Of a stretch of 64,000 nt of DNA, positions 7,863 to 15,616 are shown one piece after another. Made by a program: the position numbers and the translations under genes. The stretch's first letter is position 1, and every line of letters begins with the position of its first letter. Source of the DNA: Alphaproteobacteria bacterium (GTDB lineage Bacteria > Pseudomonadota > Alphaproteobacteria > Thalassobaculales > Thalassobaculaceae). The notes beneath the pieces are model-generated. The model saw only the letters and a program-made list of their open reading frames with translations, ran no database searches and had not been told where the DNA came from. The stretch is from assembly GCA_024742275.1 (NCBI GenBank), contig JANSYS010000008.1, positions 62,001 to 126,000 of the forward strand. Reading direction: 5' to 3'.

Positions 7863-9152
7863 ATGAGCGGTATCTATGGTGGCCTCTTCGCAGGCGTGGC
7901 GGCGATCAGCGCCCAGTCCACGGCCTTTGCGGCGATCTCCGACAACATCGCGAACGTCAACACGACCGGCTACAAGGAAACTCGGGTCCGCTTCCAGACC
8001 CTGGTGACCGAGTCGGCGAGCGACACCCAGTTCGCACCGGGCGGCGTCATCGCGCGCCCTTTCACGGATCCAGAGAAACAGGGGCAGATCCAGGGCACGA
8101 CCTCGGACACCGATCTGGCTTTGGTCGGTGAAGGTTTCTTCGTCGTGAACCAGACCGACGGCTCCGAAGGCGAATTCTTCTTCACCCGCGCAGGTTCGTT
8201 CACCCAGGACGAAGACGGCAACCTGGTCAACACTGCAGGCTACTACCTGCAGGGCTGGCGGACCGACACTACTGGCAACATCGTCAACGCTACCACCCAG
8301 GATCTTCTGACCAGCTTGGAGACGGTGAACCTCACCGGCTTCAGCGCGATCGCCAACCCGACGACGCGCATCAACATCGCCGCGAACCTGCCCGCCGCTT
8401 CGGCTACCGGCACGACCGCGACGACCAACCTGACGATCTTCGACTCGCTTGGCACAGACCACCTGCTGACGATCAACTGGACCAAATCGGCCGTTGCCAA
8501 CACTTGGACCTACACCGTCGATCTGACCAACTCCAACGGCAACACGAACCAGGTTGCCGCCGCGCAGACCATCGTATTCAACGGTGACGGCACATTGGAA
8601 AGCGTCGATGGCACCGCCGGTGCAAGCGCCGCGACGGCGTCCACGGCGCTCACCATTCCCGCCAACTTCTTCTCGACGGGTGCGAACGCTTCGACTCCGA
8701 CGGTTGTCTGGGGCACGTTCGACAGCTCGACCGGCCTCGGGCAGTTTGACGACATCTACGAGGCGACGCTGCTGAACCAGGATGGCTCCGGCCCGTCCGA
8801 CCTGCTGCAGGTCGATGTCAACGAGGATGGTCTGATCACCGGTCAGTTCCGAAACGGCGAGTCCCGGGCCCTCTACCAGCTCGCGCTGGCTTCGGTTCCC
8901 GCCGCCACCGAGTTGCGTCAGGAGACAGGCAACGCCTACGCCTTATCCAACGACTCCGGCGAGCTCGTGCTCGGCAGACCCGGCACCCAGGGGCTTGGAT
9001 TCGTCCAGTCCGAAGCGCTGGAACGCTCCACCGTGGATATTTCGGCCGAATTCACCGACCTGATCGTCACCCAGCGCGCCTACTCGGCAGCGACCAGGGT
9101 CATTACAACGGGCGACGAACTCCTGGACGAAATCATCCGCGTCAAGCGTTAG
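7863..9152 (+). CDS. flgE: Flagellar hook protein FlgE
   Basis: The 429-aa hook subunit starts MSGIYGGLFAGVAAIS, with the rod/hook N-terminal motif SDNIANVNTTGYKE at about residues 29-42 and the C-terminal motif of FlgE-family proteins (FTDLIVTQRAYSAATRVITT). The middle part is Thr/Ala/Asn-rich and variable as usual. The frame is open from 7815, but GGAGG at 7849-7853 supports the ATG at 7863. Downstream is an intrinsic terminator, so the operon fliK-flgD-flgE ends here. A CGGCAAG half-site at 7825-7831 resembles the palindromes before fliK. Confidence 0.96.
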   Translation: MSGIYGGLFAGVAAISAQSTAFAAISDNIANVNTTGYKETRVRFQTLVTESASDTQFAPGGVIARPFTDPEKQGQIQGTTSDTDLALVGEGFFVVNQTDGSEGEFFFTRAGSFTQDEDGNLVNTAGYYLQGWRTDTTGNIVNATTQDLLTSLETVNLTGFSAIANPTTRINIAANLPAASATGTTATTNLTIFDSLGTDHLLTINWTKSAVANTWTYTVDLTNSNGNTNQVAAAQTIVFNGDGTLESVDGTAGASAATASTALTIPANFFSTGANASTPTVVWGTFDSSTGLGQFDDIYEATLLNQDGSGPSDLLQVDVNEDGLITGQFRNGESRALYQLALASVPAATELRQETGNAYALSNDSGELVLGRPGTQGLGFVQSEALERSTVDISAEFTDLIVTQRAYSAATRVITTGDELLDEIIRVKR

Positions 9153-9185
9153 TCCTAGCCCTCGTTAGAGATACCGCTTTCCTTA

Positions 9186-9213
9186 GCCCCGGCCTTCGGG
9201 CCGGGGCCCTTTT
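9186..9213 (+). terminator. Intrinsic terminator after flgE
   Basis: A perfect 9-bp GC stem (9186-9194 with 9199-9207) with a TTCG tetraloop is followed by CCCTTTT. It lies 33 bp after the flgE stop. Confidence 0.88.
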
Positions 9214-9337
9214 CCCGCACCCTATCGACCGATTGTCGACGATTTTCCTTTTTCACCCGCCCGGGCACCGCTCGCGGCGGCGCTCGGCGTTGCGTGTTCA
9301 CGAGCCGGAAGACCGGCTTGGCAAGCCGACCGAGAGC

Positions 9338-9352
9338 TTAGCCTTTTGTTAA
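9338..9352 (+). promoter_or_regulatory. CtrA-like box upstream of sciP
   Basis: TTAG-CCTTTTG-TTAA fits the CtrA consensus TTAA-N7-TTAA with one mismatch. It ends 49 bp before the sciP ATG, a position compatible with activation. In Caulobacter CtrA activates sciP and SciP then inhibits CtrA. Confidence 0.5.
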
Positions 9353-9401
9353 GCGACCAGTGTCATCCTGCCCTGATCCGGTACCAACACATGTACTCGA
9401 C

Positions 9402-9722
9402 ATGAGCGCACATACGACATTCGACTACTCGACGGCGACACCCTCCGAGGACGACGCGCGGATCACAGAAGTCATCGGCCCCGATGGCAACATGCTCCGT
9501 ATGGAGGATCTCCCCCCGGCCGACACCGCCCGGTGGGTGATGCGGCGCAAAGCCGAAGTGGTTGCCGCCGTCCGCGGACGTTTGCTGACGGTGGAGCAAG
9601 CCTGCGCACGCTGGAACCTGAGCGAGGAAGAGTTTGCCTCCTGGCAGCGCCTCATCGACAGGCACGGGGTCCGCGGGCTGAGGGCGACACGGGTTCAGCA
9701 GTACCGCCGAAAGACCGGCTGA
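9402..9722 (+). CDS. sciP: CtrA inhibitor SciP (DUF1153, helix-turn-helix)
   Basis: The 106-aa DUF1153 protein has the conserved block VIGPDGNMLRMEDLPP followed by a helix-turn-helix segment (RGRLLTVEQACARWNLSEEEFASW). In Caulobacter SciP binds CtrA on DNA, blocks recruitment of RNA polymerase, and so times flagellar and cell-cycle genes. The frame is open from a GTG at 9360, but conservation begins later, so the ATG at 9402 is preferred. It stands alone between the hook operon and the second TPR-glycosyltransferase, behind a CtrA-like box. Confidence 0.88.
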   Translation: MSAHTTFDYSTATPSEDDARITEVIGPDGNMLRMEDLPPADTARWVMRRKAEVVAAVRGRLLTVEQACARWNLSEEEFASWQRLIDRHGVRGLRATRVQQYRRKTG

Positions 9723-9804
9723 CGAGGCCGGGGGCTCCTTGCGCGTTCCGCGCGTCCGATCGGATCGGCATCCCTTTCGTGCCGATCCGGGCGGACTGAA
9801 CAGA

Positions 9805-11358
9805 CTACCACTGTCGTTTCTCGACAATCCCGGCGATGTGCCGCATGAGCCCGCTCCAGGGTTCGCTGGGCCGTTTTCCAATGGGCCTGATCGATGGAAA
9901 CCAGGGATCGGTCCCGCCTATCGGATAGCCCTTCGGAATAGGTCTGCCGAAGAACTCAAGCCCTGGCGTCGACACGCCCCCGGCGATCGTTGCCACGGAC
10001 GTGTTCGCGCTCACCACGAAGTCCAACGCCTCGGTCAACGCCGCCGATCCGTCGAGGTCGTCAAAGAGGTCCAGATCGTCGAAGGTTTGAATCTCGGCGC
10101 CGAACCGCTCGCGGGCCTGGGCGATCTCGGCCCGTGCGTCGTCGTATTGCAGGTTTACGAAAACAACGCCCTTTAGTCGGAACAGCGGCGCAAGGTCTTC
10201 TATCGCCGCGTACATGTCTGATCGCAGCCGGCCACGAAGACCGCTGCGCCAACATAGGCCGATCTTGGGTTCCGGGCCGAGCGCCTGCAGGCGCTCGGCG
10301 AATTCCGTCACGCGCCGGGGGTCAGTCTTCAACAGCGTCCGATCGCGAGGAAAGGTATCGCGGCCTCGGCGCAGATACTGTGCGAGGCTGCCGGTCGGCA
10401 TGGCGACGTCGAAGACCTCCTCGCCCCGATCGGCCGGCGCGTACCGGGCGGCGACCAGCCTGAGCGCCGGGAAGCTCCTTCGGAACAGCGGCATCAGCTT
10501 CTCGGAGCATTCCAACGTGATCTCCCCGCCCCGGCGAGCGGCGTCCTCGACCATGGTGGCGAAACGGAGCTCGTCGCCGATCCCCTGCTCCCGAAACAGA
10601 AAGACCCGTTTGCCCTCGAAGCTTTCCGGCACCTCCTTCGTGACCGGGATCGGCCGGAGGGATCCGGCATATGTACCGGACAGGAAACGCCACTCGTGCA
10701 ACGGCCAACCGATGTCCCAATGTCCCTGCCAGAGCTGATTCATGCCGTAGTGGAAATTTGCGACCGGATGTCCGGGCACCTGCTTCAGCGCGCGTTTGAA
10801 ATTCCGGTCCGCCGCGCCGTACTCACCGACCCGGGACAGAACGGTGGCGTAGTTGACGAGCGCATCCACCGGGCTGCCGGACTGCTTCAACGCCTCCCGA
10901 AAATGCGGCAAGGCCTGATAGGGCCGATCCACGGAGTTTAGCACGCTGGCGAGATTCTGACGGATGCCGGGATGACCGGGATCGAGCTTCACCGCTTCCT
11001 GGTTGGCCCGTACGGCATCGTCCCATAGATCCAGGTCCTGCAGCGCGTTTCCTAGGTTCGACCAAGCGATGGCCGACCGCGGGTCGGCAGCAATCGAGCG
11101 GCGCAGAAGCTCAGCGGCGGTCTGGTACTGACGCATGGCGCGGGCAACGATGCCCATGCCCATCAACGCCTCCGGATGCTCGATGTTCTCGTCCAGCACG
11201 GCGCGGAACCGCGTCCGCGCGGCGTCGATATCACCGGCCTCGTAGGCAATGATCCCTTCGCGGATCAAAGCGGCATGACGCTGAGCGACGGCCGATTGCG
11301 GCCCAGCGGTTCCCGGAGACTTCTGAGGAGAACCGGATGTCTTCCCACCACGCGCCAT
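9805..11358 (-). CDS. TPR protein with C-terminal glycosyltransferase-like domain (paralogue 2)
   Basis: The 517-aa product has TPR repeats over about residues 25-210 (for example AWSNLGNALQDL) and then the same transferase-like domain as the gene at 1005: EQGIGDE from residue 257, IGLCWRSG, and DFVVSANTSVATIAGG. The ATG at 11358 is preferred because GGGGAGC lies just upstream; an ATG at 11382 has no good site. A CtrA-like box lies 58-72 bp upstream. Position between sciP and fliF supports a flagellar role, most likely glycosylation of a flagellin or other flagellar protein. Sugar donor and acceptor are not readable from sequence. Confidence 0.68.
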   Translation of the reverse strand: MARGGKTSGSPQKSPGTAGPQSAVAQRHAALIREGIIAYEAGDIDAARTRFRAVLDENIEHPEALMGMGIVARAMRQYQTAAELLRRSIAADPRSAIAWSNLGNALQDLDLWDDAVRANQEAVKLDPGHPGIRQNLASVLNSVDRPYQALPHFREALKQSGSPVDALVNYATVLSRVGEYGAADRNFKRALKQVPGHPVANFHYGMNQLWQGHWDIGWPLHEWRFLSGTYAGSLRPIPVTKEVPESFEGKRVFLFREQGIGDELRFATMVEDAARRGGEITLECSEKLMPLFRRSFPALRLVAARYAPADRGEEVFDVAMPTGSLAQYLRRGRDTFPRDRTLLKTDPRRVTEFAERLQALGPEPKIGLCWRSGLRGRLRSDMYAAIEDLAPLFRLKGVVFVNLQYDDARAEIAQARERFGAEIQTFDDLDLFDDLDGSAALTEALDFVVSANTSVATIAGGVSTPGLEFFGRPIPKGYPIGGTDPWFPSIRPIGKRPSEPWSGLMRHIAGIVEKRQW

Positions 11359-11415
11359 GACCTGCTCCCCGAAATCATCCATGCCGCGCTTCAGTCGGCA
11401 CTCAAACGATCGCCT

Positions 11416-11430
11416 CTAATTACCTGTTAA
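11416..11430 (-). promoter_or_regulatory. CtrA-like box upstream of the second TPR-glycosyltransferase
   Basis: The minus strand reads TTAA-CAGGTAA-TTAG, a one-mismatch CtrA box. It shares the TTAG half and N7 spacing with the box before sciP but is in the opposite orientation. It lies in the divergent region with fliF, 204 bp upstream of that gene. Confidence 0.45.
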
Positions 11431-11634
11431 CTTTTACAGAAGACAGTGATAGCTTGGGTAGGAAAATTTTGCCCACATAGCCATGGACAATGGTGGTGTG
11501 ATTTTGTATAAAATTTTAAATGTTTTGTCGATAGACGCACTGCCGTGCCACGCGAGGGCTTCGGACAGGGCTGCCGGTGATACGTTCAGCGCCGGCGTTC
11601 GCCCCAGAGCCCGCCTTGAGGGAAGTGACCGACC

Positions 11635-13317
11635 ATGAACCCGTTCGCCGATCTCGTCCGCAACCTCGGCCCGGTTCGCCTGGCAGCGCTTGTCGGGACG
11701 GCCATCGCCGTTGTCGGCTTTTTCATTTTTCTGGTGTCGCGCCTGTCCACCGGCAGCATGTCCCTGCTGTATTCGGATCTCGATCCAGCGGATAGCGGCG
11801 CGATCGTCCGCGAGTTGGAAGGCCGGAACATTCCCTATCAACTCAAGGCCGGCGGGACGCAGGTTTTCGTGCCGTCCGACCAGATGCTCAATCTGCGCGT
11901 CACCCTGGCCGAACAGGGCATCCCCGGCGGCGGCGGCATGGGGTACGAAATCTTCGATGAAAGCCAGGGCCTCGGCACGACCAGTTTCGTGCAGAACGTC
12001 AATCTGGTCCGCGCCCTGGAAGGCGAGCTGGCGCGGACGATCTCGTCGATTCGCAACGTCCGCGCCGCCCGGGTCCATCTCGTCCTGCCCCGCCGAGAAC
12101 TGTTCTCGCGCCAGCAGCAGGAGCCAAGCGCATCAGTGGTGCTGCAGACCAACGGCACCCTGCGCCCCGGCAAGGAAGAGATCCTCGCGATCCAGCATCT
12201 AGTCGCCGCGGCGGTACCGCAGCTTACCCCCGAGGGCGTGTCGATCCTCGACGACAGGGGTCAACTCTTGGCCCGCGGGTTCGGCGAAGAAGGCTCGGCC
12301 GCGCTGGCGCTGCAGAACGCCGAGGAGATGCGGACGGCGTTCGAGAATCGACTCCGGCAGCAGATCGAGGAATTGGTCGAGCGTACAGTCGGCCTCGGCC
12401 GGGTGCGCGCCGAAGTGACGGCGGAGATCAACTACGACCGGCTGACCGAGAGCCAGGAGCGCTACAATCCCGACGAGGTCGTCGCGCGATCCACCCAGGC
12501 CATCGAGGAGACCAGCCAGGAATCCGAACAGGCCGGCCAGGACACCGTCACGGTTCAGAACAACCTGCCGGAAGCCGACGCTGCCAACGGGGGCTCGACC
12601 AACACCGCCAACCGCCAGGAAAGCCGGACCGAAGAGACGACCAACTTCGAGATTTCGCGCACCGTCACAGAACGTGTGAAGGAAGGCGGCGAGGTCGAGC
12701 GACTTTCAGTGGCCGTGCTGGTCGACGGAAACTACGTGCGGAACGACGACGGTGACAGGGTCTACGAGCCGCGTAGTCAAGATCAGCTCGACGCGATCGA
12801 AACCCTGGTGAAATCCGCCATCGGGTACAACGCCGACCGCAACGACGTTGTCGAGGTGGTCAACATGGAGTTCGTCAAGCTCGAGCCCGGCGACCTCGAC
12901 GACGGCTCTTTGCTGTTCGGCGTTTCCAAGGAAGAGCTTTTGCAGCTCGCCGAGGTTCTGGTGCTGGCGGTCGTCGGCCTTCTTGTCATCCTTCTGGTGG
13001 TGCGTCCGGTCCTTACCCGACTGTTCGAGAGCATGCCGACCACTATCGCCGGCGGTGCCGGCGGCGGCAGTCTGATGGCCGGCGGCGAGATGGCGCAACT
13101 CGCCGGTCCCGGCGCCACCGCCGACATGGCGGAATTGCTCGAAGGCGAGGAGGACGCAGAGGAGAGCCTGCTCGACCAGATGATCGATATCAATCAGGTG
13201 GAAGGTCGAGTGCGGGCGTCCTCGCTGCGGAAGATCGGCGAGATCGTCGACAAGCACCCGGAAGAAGCCGTAGCGATTATCCGCAACTGGATGTACCAGG
13301 AAGGCGCCCAAACCTGA
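11635..13317 (+). CDS. fliF: Flagellar MS-ring protein FliF
   Basis: The 560-aa protein has an N-terminal transmembrane helix at about residues 17-38, the ring-building YscJ/FliF domains (GGGGMGYEIFDESQGLGTT near 100 and VRAARVHLVLPR near 145), a second transmembrane helix at about 440-465 and a C-terminal tail (VRASSLRKIGEIVDKHPEEA) that normally contacts FliG. It forms the MS ring, the base of the motor and export gate. A GAGGGAAG site precedes the ATG. It starts a run of flagellar genes on the plus strand; fliG does not follow it. Confidence 0.97.
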   Translation: MNPFADLVRNLGPVRLAALVGTAIAVVGFFIFLVSRLSTGSMSLLYSDLDPADSGAIVRELEGRNIPYQLKAGGTQVFVPSDQMLNLRVTLAEQGIPGGGGMGYEIFDESQGLGTTSFVQNVNLVRALEGELARTISSIRNVRAARVHLVLPRRELFSRQQQEPSASVVLQTNGTLRPGKEEILAIQHLVAAAVPQLTPEGVSILDDRGQLLARGFGEEGSAALALQNAEEMRTAFENRLRQQIEELVERTVGLGRVRAEVTAEINYDRLTESQERYNPDEVVARSTQAIEETSQESEQAGQDTVTVQNNLPEADAANGGSTNTANRQESRTEETTNFEISRTVTERVKEGGEVERLSVAVLVDGNYVRNDDGDRVYEPRSQDQLDAIETLVKSAIGYNADRNDVVEVVNMEFVKLEPGDLDDGSLLFGVSKEELLQLAEVLVLAVVGLLVILLVVRPVLTRLFESMPTTIAGGAGGGSLMAGGEMAQLAGPGATADMAELLEGEEDAEESLLDQMIDINQVEGRVRASSLRKIGEIVDKHPEEAVAIIRNWMYQEGAQT

Positions 13318-13457
13318 GCCCGCTCCTGAAACCGGTCGAAAGGCATGTCGTTCAGCTTCCGGTCGTCGCGACCACAGGGCGGTGGATAGAATGACGGGAA
13401 GAGTTGTGAGCACCGTCGGACTGGCGGACGAAACGTCGAATTGGGGGGCAACCGCGC

Positions 13458-14294
13458 ATGGCTAAGCTGAAGCCATTCCTCTTCGAGTACAGCTTCGATG
13501 ATGGGGCGGACGAGGCACGCCGCGCCGAAGAAGAGGCCCAGCGCCGCGCCGAAGAAGAGGCCGAAGCCAATCGGCCGCCGACCTTCACCGTCGAGGAGTT
13601 GGAGGCGGCGAAAGCCGAGGCCTATGCCACAGGCCGGCAGCAAGGCATGGACGATGCCATGGCAGGTATCGAGCAGCAGGTGGCACGGACTCTCGACGCA
13701 GTGTTTTCCCGGGTACAGAAGGTGTTCGAGGAACACAGGGCCTGGACCCGCGAGATGGAAACCGACGCTGTCCGCCTGGGCCTTGCCGTGATCGGCCGTC
13801 TGGCGCCTGAGTTGGCGCGCGACAACGAACTGCCAGAGGTCGAAGCGGTTATCCGCGAGGCATTCGGATTTCTGACCGAGCAGCCGAAGGTGATGATCCG
13901 CGTCGCCAAGGAACTCGAGGAACCGCTGTCCGGCAAGGTCGAATTGATGGCCTCACGCGTCGGCTATGAGGGTCAGGTCGTGCTGGTCGGAGATCCGGAC
14001 CTGCCGGTGGACGATTGCCGCATTTCCTGGCAGGCCGGCGCGGTTGAACGCTCGCTCGACAACGTTTGGGAACAGATCGACCAGATCGTCGAGCGCGTCG
14101 TCGCCGGCGCCCCAACCCGCAAACGGGACGCGGGCCCCTCCGCGCCGACGGAAGAGACCCCGGCGGGCGGCGACATCGCCCCTGACATTGCGGCAGCATC
14201 CGAGGCCGAGGCAGAAGAGCAAGCCCACGACCTGCCGGAGGAGACTCCCCACGCCGCGGACGATGCAGATCCGCAGACCACGACCGCCCCATAG
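13458..14294 (+). CDS. fliH: Flagellar export ATPase regulator FliH (FlbE-like)
   Basis: The 278-aa protein has an acidic, Arg/Glu-rich coiled-coil N-terminus (about 15-60, with the near repeat EEAQRRAEEEAEA) and a FliH/HrpE-like C-terminal region with VDDCRISWQAGAVERSLD at about residue 180-200. The last 60 residues are acidic and disordered. FliH binds the ATPase FliI and delivers it to the export gate through FliN. It lies directly before fliN. The 140 bp between fliF and this gene, where Caulobacter has fliG, hold no open frame of note. Confidence 0.85.
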   Translation: MAKLKPFLFEYSFDDGADEARRAEEEAQRRAEEEAEANRPPTFTVEELEAAKAEAYATGRQQGMDDAMAGIEQQVARTLDAVFSRVQKVFEEHRAWTREMETDAVRLGLAVIGRLAPELARDNELPEVEAVIREAFGFLTEQPKVMIRVAKELEEPLSGKVELMASRVGYEGQVVLVGDPDLPVDDCRISWQAGAVERSLDNVWEQIDQIVERVVAGAPTRKRDAGPSAPTEETPAGGDIAPDIAAASEAEAEEQAHDLPEETPHAADDADPQTTTAP

Positions 14295-14303
14295 GAGGAC
14301 GCG

Positions 14304-14675
14304 ATGTCCGACGACGATCTCAATCTCGACGACCTGGACGACACCGACATGGCCGCCGCCATGGCCCAGGACGCCGCGGACGACCCCGAGGAAATGCTCG
14401 GCGATGACGGCAAGGGCCAGATTACCGCGCGCGAACTTGAGGCGGTCTACGACATCCCCGTCCAGGTATCCGCGGTACTCGGAAAGACCAGCATGCAGGT
14501 CAGCCAGCTCCTCAAGCTCGGCCGCGGCGCCGTGGTCGAGCTCGACCGAAAAGTCGGCGAGGCCATCGATATCTACGTGAACAACCGGCTCGTCGCCCGC
14601 GGCGAGGTGGTGATCGTGGACGAGCGTCTCGGGGTGACGATGACGGAAATCATCAAGTCCGATCGCCCCGTCTGA
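14304..14675 (+). CDS. fliN: Flagellar C-ring switch protein FliN
   Basis: The 123-aa protein has a disordered, Asp-rich N-terminus (1-35) and a C-terminal SpoA (surface presentation of antigens) domain at about 45-120: YDIPVQVSAVLGKTSMQV, then LLKLGRGAVVELDRKVGE and VDERLGVTMTEI. FliN forms the lower C-ring and docks FliH. The ATG follows AGGAGG 9 bp after the fliH stop. Normal length and content. Confidence 0.97.
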   Translation: MSDDDLNLDDLDDTDMAAAMAQDAADDPEEMLGDDGKGQITARELEAVYDIPVQVSAVLGKTSMQVSQLLKLGRGAVVELDRKVGEAIDIYVNNRLVARGEVVIVDERLGVTMTEIIKSDRPV

Positions 14676-14739
14676 CGGCGGCCGACGGACCTTGACGGAC
14701 CGGGGGGCTGGAGCCATGCCGGACGACGGAGAACGACGA

Positions 14740-15594
14740 ATGGCGGACGCGGAATTCGTACCTTCCCGGGCTGCCCCGCAGAGCGGCGGGACGGTGTCGT
14801 ATGACGTGCCGTCGAGCGGGATCACGGTTGACGGCGCTCTGCTGATCGGCCTGATCGGCGCCTTTGTGCTTGTGGTCACAGCCATGCTGTGGAGCGGGTC
14901 GCTCGCCGCGTTCTGGAATCTGCCCAGCGTCCTGATCGTGTTCCTCGGCACGATGGCCGTAACCATGGTGTCTTTCTCCATAGGAGAGGTATTCAGCGTC
15001 GTTCCGCTGATCGTCCGGACGATCTTCCCACCGAAGCGAGACAGCAGACGGGCCTGCGAGCGAGCGATGAACCTTGCCGAGATCGGCCGGCGGGCCGGTG
15101 TCCTGGCGCTGGACGCGATCCTGCCGCAGCTCGACAAGGAACCGTTCCTACAACGGGCGGTGGCCATGGCCGTGGACGGATCCAATCCCGACCACATCGA
15201 CAACGTCCTGCAGACGGAGATCGAGGCCTCGACGGAACGTCTGACCCGATCGGCCAACGTTCTGCGCCGAGCCGCGGAGGTGGCACCCGCCATGGGTCTG
15301 ATCGGTACCCTGGTCGGCCTGATCCAGATGCTGTCAACACTGAACGACCCGAACAGTATCGGCCCTGCCATGGCGGTCGCCCTGCTGACCACGTTCTACG
15401 GCGCGATCCTGGCCTATATGGTCTTCGCGCCGATCGCGGCGAAGATCGATCGCAATGCGGCGGACGAACGGCTAATCCAGCAGGTCTACCTGGTCTGCGC
15501 CACCTCCATCGCCCGTCAGGAGAACCCGCGGCAGCTTGAGACCATGTTGAACACGGTCCTGCCACCCTCCCAGCGCATGACCTTCTACACATGA
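14740..15594 (+). CDS. motA: MotA/PomA-type flagellar stator subunit
   Basis: The 284-aa membrane protein has four predicted helices (about 30-55, 60-85, 195-215, 225-250) and the MotA-type pore region (EVAPAMGLIGTLVGLIQML) before helix 3. MotA forms the ion-driven stator with MotB. GGAG at 14728-14731 sits 8 nt before the ATG at 14740, so that start is preferred; an ATG at 14716 and a TTG at 14692 are in the same frame. A motB partner is not in the window. A motA-like gene after fliN and before flbD is known from other alphaproteobacteria. Confidence 0.88.
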   Translation: MADAEFVPSRAAPQSGGTVSYDVPSSGITVDGALLIGLIGAFVLVVTAMLWSGSLAAFWNLPSVLIVFLGTMAVTMVSFSIGEVFSVVPLIVRTIFPPKRDSRRACERAMNLAEIGRRAGVLALDAILPQLDKEPFLQRAVAMAVDGSNPDHIDNVLQTEIEASTERLTRSANVLRRAAEVAPAMGLIGTLVGLIQMLSTLNDPNSIGPAMAVALLTTFYGAILAYMVFAPIAAKIDRNAADERLIQQVYLVCATSIARQENPRQLETMLNTVLPPSQRMTFYT

Positions 15595-15616
15595 GCACGT
15601 CCATCGGAGCCCACAG

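Noticed and set aside
11531-11550. Possible sigma-54 promoter on the minus strand upstream of fliF (TGGCAC...TGC)
   Set aside because: The GG to GC distance is 9, not 10 bp, which sigma-54 does not tolerate well, and it points away from fliF.
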